Part shown: positions 1 to 9,587 of the stretch, one piece after another | How positions within the stretch are numbered: position 1 is the first letter of the stretch | Layout: each line of letters opens with the position of its first letter | Source: an uncultured Acidimicrobiales bacterium | GTDB taxonomy: Bacteria > Actinomycetota > Acidimicrobiia > Acidimicrobiales > SZUA-35 | Direction: 5' to 3' | Assembly: GCA_938021675.1 (NCBI GenBank) | Contig: CALIFY010000019.1 | Span: 1 to 64,000 of the forward strand | Length of the DNA stretch: 64,000 nt | Notes under the pieces: generated by a model | What the model was told of the DNA's origin: nothing | The model's input: only the letters and a program-made list of their open reading frames with translations | The model's database searches: none | Position numbers and translations under genes: made by a program

Positions 1-1095
1 GTTCGTGCCTCGGGCGGCAACCATCTCGGCCCCACCTCCCACCAGGCCAACGCTTCGGTTGTTGCCGACGAGAGTGTTATGTCTGGCGGTGACGTTACTG
101 GAGTTGAATACGTGCACCCCCCGCCCGCCGTTTTCGACACAGACGTTGTTTTCGACGAGAGTTGATCCCTCGTACCCGACATTGTTGAAGAAGTCGATGA
201 TGATGCAGTTGCCGTCGGTCAGCTTTCCCTGTCGCGACAGCACCGCGTTGTAGTTGCCGACGACATAGTTCCCGGTGATCACGTTTGCGTAGTCGTCTCC
301 ATCCTCTAGCGGACCGCGAGCCTCGAACAGGCTGATCCCGCTCCCTTGATAGAAACTTCCGAACGCGTTCTCCCGGATCTCGTTGTGTTCAACGGTGATA
401 CGCGAACTGTGAATGAACGAAACTCCGGCCCCGCCAAACCCTTCGATGTAATTTCGGCTCACGACGATGTCGTGGCTGTCTTCCTTGCCGAACACTCCGC
501 TGCCGTGGATGCTGTCCTCGCGCCCGGTGATCACGAAACCCGACAGCCGGATGAATGCCGCACCTCGGAACTCGAAACCGTTTCCCCATTCGCCGCCGGC
601 GATGATTTCGACCGACTCCTCGGGGTAGGCCTCAATACTGATCCATTCGTCGGGGGTACCACTGCGGCGCATCACGTTCGCCCCGTGAATCCCATCCTCG
701 TATACCCCTTCGCGCAGGTAGATAGTCATCCCCGGTTCCACGACCGAAAAGGCTTCGATCGGTCGCTTGAACGGAGCGTCGACCGTTCCCGGATTCGACC
801 CCGACCCGTTCGTGCCGTCGACGTACAAGGCGTTCTCGGCGATGACGATTTCCGGTTCCTCATCTTCGGCACGCGGAACGGTTGTATCAGGCGCACTTGG
901 CACCTCGAGAACGGTGCGTCCGGTATCCGATGCTGCGGTCGTCGTCGGCGCCAACCGGAGGTCTGGCGGTTCGTCATCGCGAAAGAAGGTGGCGAAGACG
1001 ACGACACCGACTACCGCCGCGGCGATCAGAAGCGCAGACAACACCTTGCCGGGAGTGGATGTCAGCTTCTCCCGAGCCAGAACAAACCAGGGCAT
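1..1095 (-). CDS. Membrane-anchored right-handed parallel beta-helix protein (3' end outside window)
   Basis: On the minus strand an open frame of 365 codons runs from an ATG at 1095 off the left edge with no stop, so the C-terminus is missing. The product has one N-terminal hydrophobic segment (about residues 16-37), a Thr/Pro-rich linker, then short repeating strands rich in N, G and V (for example FVITG, IVVSRNYIEG, TVEHNEIREN, LVENNVC, ARHNTLVGNN). That pattern is typical of pectate-lyase-like beta-helices (PbH1 repeats) in polysaccharide-active or surface proteins. An in-frame ATG at 1128 is an alternative start; neither has a clear ribosome site. Fold is fairly certain; substrate is unknown. 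Confidence 0.8.
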   Translation of the reverse strand, partial: MPWFVLAREKLTSTPGKVLSALLIAAAVVGVVVFATFFRDDEPPDLRLAPTTTAASDTGRTVLEVPSAPDTTVPRAEDEEPEIVIAENALYVDGTNGSGSNPGTVDAPFKRPIEAFSVVEPGMTIYLREGVYEDGIHGANVMRRSGTPDEWISIEAYPEESVEIIAGGEWGNGFEFRGAAFIRLSGFVITGREDSIHGSGVFGKEDSHDIVVSRNYIEGFGGAGVSFIHSSRITVEHNEIRENAFGSFYQGSGISLFEARGPLEDGDDYANVITGNYVVGNYNAVLSRQGKLTDGNCIIIDFFNNVGYEGSTLVENNVCVENGGRGVHVFNSSNVTARHNTLVGNNRSVGLVGGGAEMVAARGTN

Positions 1096-1264
1096 CGTCA
1101 CCGAGTCTATTTGGCTGGCAACCCTCATCGTCTCAACGGGACAGAGGCGAGATACCCGTCTGCATGTCGACGGAGCTGGTTTCAGCTACTTTTTGCCTTC
1201 ACAATGGTTGACCGCTCGTCACGTGGCAACGGGTCAGCACTACCTGATAGGCAACAGGAGGCCG

Positions 1265-1537
1265 TCAGGAGGCGATGGCGGGGCCGTATGGCTCGCCGGC
1301 CTCCACATAGCAATCGACGTGGTACTGCTCGACTCGGCTCCACACCCCGTCGATGTAGACGTTACAAATGGCCTGCTGATCTCGATGCCTTGCACGGAAC
1401 TTCACCCGTTCATGGCAAAACGGGCACTCGGCCGCGCAGCCGGCTTCGATCAACCGGACGACGGCCCGGCTCTCGCTCGGGGGGACCGGTTCCGGGGCAT
1501 TGGGGTCTGTTTTGGTTGCGGCCGCTCTTGACGCCAT
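1265..1537 (-). CDS. Small Cys/His-rich conserved hypothetical protein, probable zinc binder
   Basis: A 90-residue protein. A CPFC pair near residue 41 is followed by a further Cys (QAIC) and an HVDC motif near the C-terminus, so four to five potential zinc ligands are spread over about 40 residues. The ATG at 1537 was chosen over an upstream in-frame codon at 1618 because a purine-rich GGAAGG lies just before it and the extra N-terminus is Arg-rich and not protein-like. It is transcribed in the same direction as the beta-helix gene downstream and ettA upstream. Family and function are not recognised; a structural zinc site is inference. Confidence 0.6.
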   Translation of the reverse strand: MASRAAATKTDPNAPEPVPPSESRAVVRLIEAGCAAECPFCHERVKFRARHRDQQAICNVYIDGVWSRVEQYHVDCYVEAGEPYGPAIAS

Positions 1538-1628
1538 GCCCTTCCATCGGCTGTCACGATCGATTGTTGAGACCGCACCGGCCCGGTGCGGGTCAACCGT
1601 CCGTCTTCGACGCCACAACCGGCTGCCG

Positions 1629-3317
1629 CTACCTGGTGAGCGGCTTATAGCTCACCCGAGTCGGGGTCGTCTCGTCTCCCAGTTCTTTCTGACGGAATGC
1701 TTCGTACTCGGAGAAGTTGCCTTCGAACCACCGAACTTGAGAGTCGCCCTCGAACGACAGGATGTGGGTGGCGATCCGGTCGAGGAACCAGCGGTCGTGG
1801 CTAATGACGACAGCACAGCCGGCGAAACGGTCAAGTCCGTCCTCCAGTGCACGTAGTGTGTCGACATCGAGATCGTTGGTCGGTTCGTCGAGTAGGAGCA
1901 CGTTGCCCCCACGTTTGAGGACCCGAGCCAGGTGGACCCTATTTCGTTCGCCGCCCGAGAGGACCGCGACCTTCTTCTGTTGGTCGGAACCCCGGAAATT
2001 GAATGATGCGACGTAGGCCCGACCGTTCACCTCACGATCGCCGATGTCCAGCGTGTCGTGACCGTCGGTAATGGCTTCATACACGGTCTTGTCATCGTCG
2101 AGAACCTCGCGAGACTGATCGACGTACGCCATCTCGACGGTGGAGCCGACCTCGATGGTGCCAGCATCGGGTTGCTCGCCGTCGCCAGCTGCGGCGGCGA
2201 TGAGCATGTTGAACAGCGTGGTCTTTCCCGCGCCGTTTCCGCCGATAACGCCGACGATTCCGGCTGGCGGCAACGAGAACGAGAGATCTTCGATCAATAG
2301 TTTGTCGCCGAACCCCTTCGAGAGGTTCTCGACTTCGATGACCTGGTCGCCGAGGCGGGGACCAGGTGGGATGTGGATCTGGATCTTTTCATCGGCCGGG
2401 TTGTACTGTTCGGCCTCGGTCCGCAACGACTCGTAGGCCGCCAGTCGTGCCTTCCCTTTGGCCTGCCTGGCCTTGGGAGCCATTCGAACCCATTCCAGTT
2501 CGCGGGCCAGGGTTCGCTGTTTCGCGTCCTGCTCTCGCTTCTCTTGCCCGAGCCTGCTCTGTTTCTGTTCGAGCCACGACGAGTAGTTGCCCTCGAATGG
2601 GATGCCCCGACCTCGGTCGAGTTCGAGGATCCAACGAGCCACATTGTCGAGGAAGTACCGGTCGTGAGTAATAGCGACGACCGTGCCCTGATACTCGGAC
2701 AGGTGACGTTCCAGCCACGAAACCGACTCGGCATCGAGGTGGTTCGTCGGCTCGTCGAGCAACAAAAGATCAGGTTTCGAAAGGAGTAACCGGCAGAGAG
2801 CGATCCGCCGGCGCTCACCGCCCGACAGGTGCTCGACGCCAGCGTCCTTCGGTGGCAGACGGAGAGCGTCCATGGCGATGTCGATGGTTCGTTGAAGATC
2901 CCACGCTCCTACCGCTTCGATCTCATCTTCTAGCCGGGCTTGGTCAGCACCGAGTTTCTCGAAGTCGGCGTCTGGTTCACTCCAACCGGCCAATACTTTT
3001 TCATAGTCGGCGAGCAACGAGACGGCTTTGCCGGCGCCGTCCATCACGTTCCCCTGCACGTTCTTGCTCGTGTCCAGCTTCGGCTCCTGCTCGAGGTAGC
3101 CGACGGTGGACCCTGGAGACAAGCGGGCCTCACCGGTGTAGCCGTCGTCGATGCCGCTCATCACTTTCAACAGCGATGACTTACCGGCGCCGTTGGATCC
3201 CAATACGCCGATCTTGGCGCCAGGGAAGAACGAGAGCGAGATATTCTCCAACACTTGACGGTCTGGAGGGTGGAACCGTCCGACCTTGTGCATTGTGTAG
3301 ATGTACTGAGCCGACAT
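1629..3317 (-). CDS. ettA: Energy-dependent translational throttle protein EttA (ABC-F ATPase)
   Basis: This 562-residue soluble ABC-F protein carries two ATPase cassettes on one chain and no membrane segments. Cassette 1 has Walker A GSNGAGKSS (about 40-48), an LSGGERRR signature and LLLLDEPTNHLD. Cassette 2 has GGNGAGKTT, LSGGERNR and LLLDEPTNDLD. Length and the N-terminal YTMHKVGR match EttA (about 555 residues in E. coli), which binds the ribosomal E site and gates entry into elongation according to ADP/ATP ratio. The ATG at 3317 follows GGAG-like sequence. It lies about 100 bases downstream of the NYN/S1 gene on the same strand and could be co-transcribed. Assignment is secure at family level. 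Confidence 0.95.
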   Translation of the reverse strand: MSAQYIYTMHKVGRFHPPDRQVLENISLSFFPGAKIGVLGSNGAGKSSLLKVMSGIDDGYTGEARLSPGSTVGYLEQEPKLDTSKNVQGNVMDGAGKAVSLLADYEKVLAGWSEPDADFEKLGADQARLEDEIEAVGAWDLQRTIDIAMDALRLPPKDAGVEHLSGGERRRIALCRLLLSKPDLLLLDEPTNHLDAESVSWLERHLSEYQGTVVAITHDRYFLDNVARWILELDRGRGIPFEGNYSSWLEQKQSRLGQEKREQDAKQRTLARELEWVRMAPKARQAKGKARLAAYESLRTEAEQYNPADEKIQIHIPPGPRLGDQVIEVENLSKGFGDKLLIEDLSFSLPPAGIVGVIGGNGAGKTTLFNMLIAAAAGDGEQPDAGTIEVGSTVEMAYVDQSREVLDDDKTVYEAITDGHDTLDIGDREVNGRAYVASFNFRGSDQQKKVAVLSGGERNRVHLARVLKRGGNVLLLDEPTNDLDVDTLRALEDGLDRFAGCAVVISHDRWFLDRIATHILSFEGDSQVRWFEGNFSEYEAFRQKELGDETTPTRVSYKPLTR

Positions 3318-3416
3318 GGAGGAGAGGCTACCGGCGAGGGCTCGAAGTCGTGATGGGACGGACGCGCAACGGAGGACCCGGTATCCGAGTCCTCCGTCTA
3401 CGCATTCGTTGAGTTG

Positions 3417-4874
3417 TTAGCGGGACGCAGCCTTCTTGGCGCTTCGCTTGGCCGTCGTCTTCGTTGCTGTCTTCTTGGCGGGTGCCTTCTTGGCTGTTTT
3501 CTTCGCCGTGGCTTTCTTGGCCGTAGCCTTGGTTGCCGTTTTCTTGGCCGCGGTCTTGGTGGTCTTCTTCGTCGCAGCCTTGGCTACGGTCTTCTTGGCT
3601 GTTTTCTTCGCCCCAGCCTTTCGGGCAACCGCCTTCGTGGCGCGGGCCGATGTCGTTGCCTTAGCGGCCTTCTTCACCGTCGCCTTTTTGGCGGCGGCCT
3701 TCTTGGTCGCCTTTTTGGCTGGCCGTTTCTTAGCCGCTTTCTTGGTAGCCACGTTGGTATCGCTCCTTGTTCGATTCGCCTCTCGGACTGTTTCGTCGGC
3801 GACGGTCGTCGGCGATTGAGAGGTAATGCTTTGGTCGGTGCCACGGGATGAACCCCTGACAGAGTTGCTCTTTCTATTTCGCTTTTGGTTGTTGGCGCGC
3901 TGGTCGCCCAATGGGAGGACGCGTACTAACGCAACATTGATGCCGCGGCGATCTGTGTCAATCGACTCGACTTTCGCCGTTACTTCCTGCCCGATCGCTG
4001 CCACATCGCGAGCTCGTGTTGGAGGAGGATCCCCCATCCGACTCGACGGAAGATAGCACTGGGCAGAAGATGCTCTGACGTAGCAGCCATGCGACGAGAA
4101 CCGTTCCACGATCCCGTTGATCTCATCACCGATGGAATGCTGGGTGACGAAGACCATGAAATCGTGGGGGCTGTTCAGCTCCTTCACGTTCGTCGTCGAC
4201 TTAGCCGTCGATGATGCGCCTTTCTCGGCGTCGGCCTTTTTCTTCGTCGTCGGTGCTGATGTTCTCGACTTCTTCGCTGGAGTTCGTTTCGCCGACGAGC
4301 GCTTCTCTGGATTCGGCGGCGGGTTCTTGGCCGACGGTACCGGTGGCGGACCTGACGCCGAGCGGGAGCGGCGGGAGGTGCCGCTCTTCTTTTCAGCTCG
4401 TGGTTTTTTCTCTGGTCGTGCCGAGCGAACCGAACGACGACTGGCCGGACCGCGCACCGGGACTCGAGGCATGAAGATCCAGCCGACGCCGTCGACCGGC
4501 TTACCGCCAATCAACCGGTCGTCATCAAACAACCAGGCGTGCTCGCCGTGGAACTCTTGGAACGAATCGTTCGACAGGACAGTCGCGTCGGCGCGCTCGG
4601 CGACTTGGAGAATGAAGGCGTCGCCTCGACCGACCGTGCCGGCCGGTGGTGTGATGACCTCGCCGTTGTCGACCGCCTCGTCGAAAGACGCTCGTTCGTT
4701 GGCATCGATGCGATGAGCAAACGTGGCGTCGACGATGACGGTGACCTGACGCGACGGAGTCTCTTCGAGGACGGCGCGCACCGCCTCATCGAGTTGAGAA
4801 AGGCTCGGCCGCGTGCGTCCTTCAGTCGCGATATTGGATCCGTCGACTACAAGGTGTCGACTAGTGGTGCCCAT
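3417..4874 (-). CDS. NYN (Zc3h12a-like) ribonuclease fused to an S1 domain and a histone-H1-like Lys/Ala tail
   Basis: A 485-residue protein in three parts. Residues about 5-135 are a PIN/NYN nuclease of the Zc3h12a type: VVDGSN with its acidic residue, VIVDATF, then GDAFIL and a LSNDSF motif, which together give the Asp cluster that binds metal. After a basic Pro/Ser/Lys linker, residues about 250-335 resemble an S1 RNA-binding OB fold (GDEINGIVERF, CYLPSSRM, GQEVTAKVESID). The last about 110 residues are almost only Lys, Ala, Thr and Arg in AKK-type repeats, like histone H1 or the tail of mycobacterial HupB. ATG 4874 was preferred to a TTG at 4889. An RNA nuclease that binds structured or ribosome-associated RNA is likely; the target is unknown. 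Confidence 0.8.
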   Translation of the reverse strand: MGTTSRHLVVDGSNIATEGRTRPSLSQLDEAVRAVLEETPSRQVTVIVDATFAHRIDANERASFDEAVDNGEVITPPAGTVGRGDAFILQVAERADATVLSNDSFQEFHGEHAWLFDDDRLIGGKPVDGVGWIFMPRVPVRGPASRRSVRSARPEKKPRAEKKSGTSRRSRSASGPPPVPSAKNPPPNPEKRSSAKRTPAKKSRTSAPTTKKKADAEKGASSTAKSTTNVKELNSPHDFMVFVTQHSIGDEINGIVERFSSHGCYVRASSAQCYLPSSRMGDPPPTRARDVAAIGQEVTAKVESIDTDRRGINVALVRVLPLGDQRANNQKRNRKSNSVRGSSRGTDQSITSQSPTTVADETVREANRTRSDTNVATKKAAKKRPAKKATKKAAAKKATVKKAAKATTSARATKAVARKAGAKKTAKKTVAKAATKKTTKTAAKKTATKATAKKATAKKTAKKAPAKKTATKTTAKRSAKKAASR

Positions 4875-4954
4875 GACATCATCAGTCAATCACTAACGAC
4901 GGCATTTTCCATCGATGCTGCGCGAATTGTCGGCTGGTCATATCATCGGCCGGC

Positions 4955-5596
4955 GTGACAACCGAGCACTTCTCCAACGTTCGCGCCGTGCTATTCGACT
5001 TCGGTGGCGTCGTCAGTACCAGTCCGTTCGACGCCTTCGCCGAGTACGAACGTACCGCCGGTCTTCCACCGGGGATCATTCGTAAGGTCAACTCGACGAA
5101 CTCCGATGGCAACGCCTGGGCACTCTTGGAACGCGGCGCTGTCGACATCGATCGCTTCGTTGAGTTGTTCGAAGAAGAGGCGTTGGCTCATGGATGCACC
5201 GTCGACGGCAGACGAGTTCTCGGACTGATCTCGGGAGACGTTCGTCAAGAGATGATCGATGCCATTCAGCAGATCAAGGTCAACGGTCTGGTGACCGCCT
5301 GCCTGACAAATAACTTTCGTCAATCCGGTCGAGGCGACGAGGTGGCGGCGGTCCTGTCTCTGTTCGACCATGTGGTCGAGTCGTCGGTTCTCGGCGTACG
5401 CAAACCGGACCCGGCCTTTTATGAGCGAGCGCTGGATCTGATCGGCGTCGACGCGTCGAGGGCGGTCTTCCTCGACGACCTCGGCATCAACCTCAAGCCC
5501 GCCCGGGCCATGGGCATGACAACCATCAAGGTCGTCGATGCTCCAAGCGCGCTCGACCAGCTCGAAGCGTTGCTGGGGTTTTCGCTTCGCCGCTAA
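4955..5596 (+). CDS. HAD-superfamily hydrolase (subfamily IA)
   Basis: A 213-residue protein starting on GTG. HAD motif I is FDFGGV with the nucleophilic Asp near residue 14, although the usual DxD second Asp is replaced by Gly, so the classic general acid is missing. Motif II is around CLTNN, motif III the Lys in VRKPDP, and motif IV FLDDLGIN. The DFGGV variant occurs in the family related to acyl-CoA dehydrogenase-associated and epoxide-hydrolase N-terminal phosphatase domains. It is divergent from the NYN gene and convergent with kgd. Phosphatase activity or another role cannot be decided from sequence. Confidence 0.85.
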   Translation: MTTEHFSNVRAVLFDFGGVVSTSPFDAFAEYERTAGLPPGIIRKVNSTNSDGNAWALLERGAVDIDRFVELFEEEALAHGCTVDGRRVLGLISGDVRQEMIDAIQQIKVNGLVTACLTNNFRQSGRGDEVAAVLSLFDHVVESSVLGVRKPDPAFYERALDLIGVDASRAVFLDDLGINLKPARAMGMTTIKVVDAPSALDQLEALLGFSLRR

Positions 5597-5606
5597 CGCC
5601 GCGGGG

Positions 5607-8600
5607 TCAGTTCAGTCCGCCGAAGGCCCGTTGCAGAAGTTCGTCTTGTTCCTGACGGTGGATAGCTATCGATCCGGTTGCCGGGCTTCCAGACTCTGGA
5701 CGACTGACCCGCCGGATGCGGTGTGATTCGCCGTGGGCTTCGTAGAGCCGACCCTTCACCGCGTTCCACGCTCCCATGTTTTCCGGCTCTTCCTGAAGCC
5801 ACACGATTTCTTCGGCGTTGTAGTACCGACGGAGCACATGTTCGACTCCGGAGAACGGCCACGGGTACAGCTGCTCTACCCTCACCACCGCCACCGTCGA
5901 GGCTCCGCTGACGTCGCGGAATGCTTCGGCTTCGACCGCTACCTTGCCGGAAGCCAAGATGACTCTTTTGACGTTGCCCGGGTCGTCTGTGGTTGCGGCG
6001 TCGAGCACTTCTTCGAACGAGCCGGAGGTCAGCGCGTCGACCGGAGAGCGAGAAGACTTGGCCCGCAACCCCGACTTCGGGGTAAAGACGACGAGTGGCC
6101 GTGAGTTCTGTCTGACGACCTGGCGTCGGATCAGGTGGAAAAACTGAGCTGCGGTCGTGACGTTGGCTACTTGAATGTTGTCTTCTGCGCACAGCAGCAG
6201 GAACCGCTCCAATCGCCCGGAGGAGTGTTCCGGCCCTTGGCCTTCGTATCCGTGGGGGAGGAGCATGACCAGGCTGACCGTCTGGTTCCACTTATCCTCG
6301 GCCGCTACCAGAAACTGATCGACGATGATCTGGGCGCCGTTGACGAAGTCGCCGAACTGCGCCTCCCACAACACGAGAACACCTGGGTTGGCGACGGCGT
6401 AGCCGTACTCGAAACCGAGACCGGCGTATTCCGAGAGCGTTGAGTCGTACACCCAAAAACCCGTCTTGGTCGGAGCCACCTCACCAAGTGGGGTGAACTC
6501 TTCACCGGTTTGATAGTCGAGAAGGGTGGCATGGCGGTGAGCGAACGTGCCGCGCCGGGTATCTTGGCCGGCCAGCCGTACCGAGGTTCGGTCAGCGAGA
6601 AGGGACCCGATAGCCAAAGCTTCGCCTAAGGCCCAGTCGACCTCGCCGTCGGCCCACATCGCATCTCGTCCGTCGAGCTGTTTCGCCAGCTTCGGGTGAA
6701 CGGTGAACCCTTCGGGAACGGTGCTGATGGTCTGGTAGATGTCGGCCAGCTTCGCAAGTGGGACTCCGGTCTCGACGTGAGGAAGTACACCCTGGGGCGG
6801 AGGTGGGGGCTTGGCCACCGCACCCTTTGCCGGGGCACTACCGCGGGTGTTATCGAGCGCCTGTTGGAGGACGAACTGAAAGTATTCGAGGGCTTGCTCG
6901 GCCTCATCGACTGTGAAGTCACCGCGGTCGATAAGTGCCTGGGTGTACAGCGTCCGGACCGGTGAACGTTGTCCTATTCGTCGGTACATCAACGGCTGGG
7001 TGTAACTGGGGTCGTCGCCTTCGTTGTGGCCGTGGCGTCGATACCCGATCATGTCGATGACAACGTCTTTGTTGAATCGTTGTCGAAACTCGAACGCTAG
7101 CAACGCAACCCGAACGCACGCCTCGGGGTCATCGGCGTTTACGTGAAAGATCGGCGCCTGCACCGTCTTGGCGACGTCGGTGCAGTAGTCCGAAGATCGG
7201 GCGGCGTGGGGTGCGGTGGTATAGCCGAGCTGGTTGTTTACGACGAGGTGGACCGTCCCACCGACCTTGTATCCCTTGACCTGCGACATGTTGAGCGCTT
7301 CGGCCACCACCCCTTGGCCGGCGAATGCGGCATCTCCGTGGAGGAGGACGGGAAGAATGGGATAGTTCCCGGCCGTGCTCTGATCCATGTAGGCCCGGAC
7401 CATGCCGAGTACAACCGGATCTACCGCTTCGAGGTGTGACGGGTTCGCCGCCAACTCGATGTCGATCGCGTGGTTGTCGGGGCTGGTGTGTTTACCGACC
7501 TGGCCGAGGTGGTATTTGACGTCGCCCGAACCCTGAACAGCGTCCTCGTCGACCGCTCCCTCGAATTCGGTGAACAGTTCCGTGTACTCCTTGCCCATGA
7601 TATTGACGAGCACATTGAGCCGACCGCGGTGGGCCATTCCGATGACGACCCGCTCCATGCTGGCATCGGCCGCGGCCGACAGCACGGCATCGAGGATTGG
7701 AATCGCACTCTCGGTCCCTTCGATGCCAAACCGCTTTTGGCCGACGTACCGGGCGGCTAGAAATTTCTCGAGGGCTTCGGCCGCACTAAGCCGTTCGAGG
7801 AGATGCTGTTGGGCAGCTCGATCAAGCGGCGCAACCGGCGTTTCGAGATGCTCTTGGATCCAACGTTTTTCTTCGGGGTCGGCGATGTGCATGTATTCCA
7901 CGCCGATGGTCCGGCAGTAGGCGTCGCGAAGCACACCCAGAATGTTGCCGAGCTTCATCATCTGGGCCTCACCGCCAACCGACGCGTAGATGCCGTCCCG
8001 GTTACCGGTAAGGAACTCGCGGTCGAGGTCCCAGATCGTTAACCCGTATGTGGCCGGGTCCAGTTCTGGATGCATTTGGGCTGCGCCCTCGGCCAACGGG
8101 TTGGTGTTGGCGATCAGGTGACCTCGTACCCGGTACTGATTGATGAGCGTGTTGACCGCCAGCTGCTTTGCAACTTGGCCGGTGATGTTGCTGTCGGTGT
8201 CCGAAGCATCGTGGTCGATACGCCACTGGACAGCGGTGTATGGCACGTTGACATCGGCGAAGAGCTTGTCGTAGAACTCATGTTCGCCGAGCAGGTACTC
8301 GTGGACCCGCTTTAGGAACAGACCAGACTCGGCGCCCTGAATTATGCGATGGTCATACGTTGAGGTGATGGCGATCACCTTCGACAGGCCAAGCTGGGCC
8401 AGCATCTTTGGGTCTGCCGCCTGGTATTCGGCGGGGTAGCCGATGGCCCCGACGCCGATGATGGCCCCCTGACCGGGCATGAGCCGCGGCACCGATTGGA
8501 CTGTGCCGATGGTGCCCGGGTTGGTCAGACTCACGGTTGCGCCCATCAAGTCATCGACCTGGAGCTTGTTGGCGCGGACCTTTTGGATCACCGCCTCGTA

Positions 8601-9473
8601 CGCATCGACGAACTCCGAGAAGTCCATTGATTCGGTTCCCTTGATGACCGGGACGATCAGTGACCGGGAGCCATCGGAGCGTTGCTGGTCGACGGCCAGT
8701 CCGAGGTTGATGTGAGGGTTTCTGACCAAGAGCGGTTTGCCGTCATCGTCGGTCTTGTAGCTGTTGTTGAGATTGGGTACTTCTGTGGCGATCGCTCGAA
8801 CCACGGCATATCCGATGACGTGGGTAAAGCTGACTTTGCCACCGCGGATCCGTTTGAGGTGATTGTTGAGGACTCGACGGTTGACCTCGAGCAGCTTGGC
8901 CGGTATTTCCCGAAAGCTGGTGGCGGTCGGGACCTCCAGGCTGGCCTCCATATTGGCGGCAATGCGAGCGCCGACACCGCGAATCGGTTCGGAGTGATCG
9001 GTCGGCTCTGTGCTGTCGGTCTCATCCCCACTCCCATTCCCACTTCCACTCGGGCTCGGGGTGGTTGTTTGAATTGGGGGGGAGGTGGCGGTACCGCTCG
9101 ACGGGCCTTGCGTCCGCTCAGGAGGCTGGGCCTTCGGGGTGGGCTCGGTCGGCCGTGCAGTCGTTGGCTGTGGTGACCGAGCAGGTCGTACCGGTGCCGG
9201 TGCCGGTGCCGGTGCCTGTGGCTTTGGTCTTGGCGCCGGCGGTGGTGCCTTTTGCTCGGCAACGACGATCGGTGGCGGACTCGGCGCGGGGGCGGTCCCT
9301 GATGGATCGGTCGCGGTCGACACTGGTTCGCTTTTGAACTTGTGCTGCCAGTCTTCTGGGACGGAGCGAGGGTTGCCTTGGTACCGGCGGTACATCTCGT
9401 CGATAAGCCACGAGTTGGGCCCCGACGTTTCCTGGTCGTCGTCCGAGCTGTCACCGGTCTCGTTGGTGGTCAC
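5607..9473 (-). CDS. kgd: Multifunctional 2-oxoglutarate metabolism enzyme Kgd (E2o catalytic domain fused to E1o)
   Basis: A 1288-residue actinobacterial fusion. An N-terminal E1-type helix region (SWLIDEMYRRYQG) is followed by a Pro/Ala linker encoded partly by hexamer repeats (PAPAPAP). A dihydrolipoyl succinyltransferase catalytic domain (about 165-400) carries the DHRIIQGAESG active site. The TPP-dependent 2-oxoglutarate dehydrogenase/decarboxylase E1 then fills the rest, with GMAHRGRLN, GDAAFAGQG and the C-terminal WLQEEPENMGAW. It links 2-oxoglutarate to succinyl-CoA, succinate semialdehyde or 2-hydroxy-3-oxoadipate in the TCA cycle. There is no lipoyl domain, as is usual for this fusion, so it must use lipoyl-E2 of another complex. 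Start is GTG. No GarA-type regulator is nearby. Confidence 0.95.
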   Translation of the reverse strand: MTTNETGDSSDDDQETSGPNSWLIDEMYRRYQGNPRSVPEDWQHKFKSEPVSTATDPSGTAPAPSPPPIVVAEQKAPPPAPRPKPQAPAPAPAPVRPARSPQPTTARPTEPTPKAQPPERTQGPSSGTATSPPIQTTTPSPSGSGNGSGDETDSTEPTDHSEPIRGVGARIAANMEASLEVPTATSFREIPAKLLEVNRRVLNNHLKRIRGGKVSFTHVIGYAVVRAIATEVPNLNNSYKTDDDGKPLLVRNPHINLGLAVDQQRSDGSRSLIVPVIKGTESMDFSEFVDAYEAVIQKVRANKLQVDDLMGATVSLTNPGTIGTVQSVPRLMPGQGAIIGVGAIGYPAEYQAADPKMLAQLGLSKVIAITSTYDHRIIQGAESGLFLKRVHEYLLGEHEFYDKLFADVNVPYTAVQWRIDHDASDTDSNITGQVAKQLAVNTLINQYRVRGHLIANTNPLAEGAAQMHPELDPATYGLTIWDLDREFLTGNRDGIYASVGGEAQMMKLGNILGVLRDAYCRTIGVEYMHIADPEEKRWIQEHLETPVAPLDRAAQQHLLERLSAAEALEKFLAARYVGQKRFGIEGTESAIPILDAVLSAAADASMERVVIGMAHRGRLNVLVNIMGKEYTELFTEFEGAVDEDAVQGSGDVKYHLGQVGKHTSPDNHAIDIELAANPSHLEAVDPVVLGMVRAYMDQSTAGNYPILPVLLHGDAAFAGQGVVAEALNMSQVKGYKVGGTVHLVVNNQLGYTTAPHAARSSDYCTDVAKTVQAPIFHVNADDPEACVRVALLAFEFRQRFNKDVVIDMIGYRRHGHNEGDDPSYTQPLMYRRIGQRSPVRTLYTQALIDRGDFTVDEAEQALEYFQFVLQQALDNTRGSAPAKGAVAKPPPPPQGVLPHVETGVPLAKLADIYQTISTVPEGFTVHPKLAKQLDGRDAMWADGEVDWALGEALAIGSLLADRTSVRLAGQDTRRGTFAHRHATLLDYQTGEEFTPLGEVAPTKTGFWVYDSTLSEYAGLGFEYGYAVANPGVLVLWEAQFGDFVNGAQIIVDQFLVAAEDKWNQTVSLVMLLPHGYEGQGPEHSSGRLERFLLLCAEDNIQVANVTTAAQFFHLIRRQVVRQNSRPLVVFTPKSGLRAKSSRSPVDALTSGSFEEVLDAATTDDPGNVKRVILASGKVAVEAEAFRDVSGASTVAVVRVEQLYPWPFSGVEHVLRRYYNAEEIVWLQEEPENMGAWNAVKGRLYEAHGESHRIRRVSRPESGSPATGSIAIHRQEQDELLQRAFGGLN
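9191..9214. repeat. Hexamer tandem repeat (CCGGTG x4) in the kgd linker
   Basis: Four perfect copies of a six-base unit lie inside kgd and encode alternating Pro-Ala in the flexible linker before the acyltransferase domain. A second degenerate hexamer run near 9025-9050 encodes Gly/Ser/Asn. Repeat number changes would stay in frame. Confidence 0.8.
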
Positions 9474-9587
9474 GTTATGAGCCTACATGACATGCAGGTG
9501 GCCGAGAGCGGGCGCAAACGGTCGGTCTGTGCCGGTCCACGGCAATGATTCCCCGAAGCACGACCGAGAGCGGTTATCGTCCTCTTT

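Noticed and set aside
346-1650. 434-codon plus-strand frame
   Set aside because: Arg/Pro-rich, low-complexity translation antisense to the clearly folded beta-helix gene and the small Cys/His gene; typical high-GC shadow frame.
3420-3750. Highly repetitive sequence that first looks like a simple-repeat or CRISPR-like array
   Set aside because: It is the coding sequence for the Lys/Ala tail of the NYN-S1 protein; period follows AKK-type codons and has no spacer structure.
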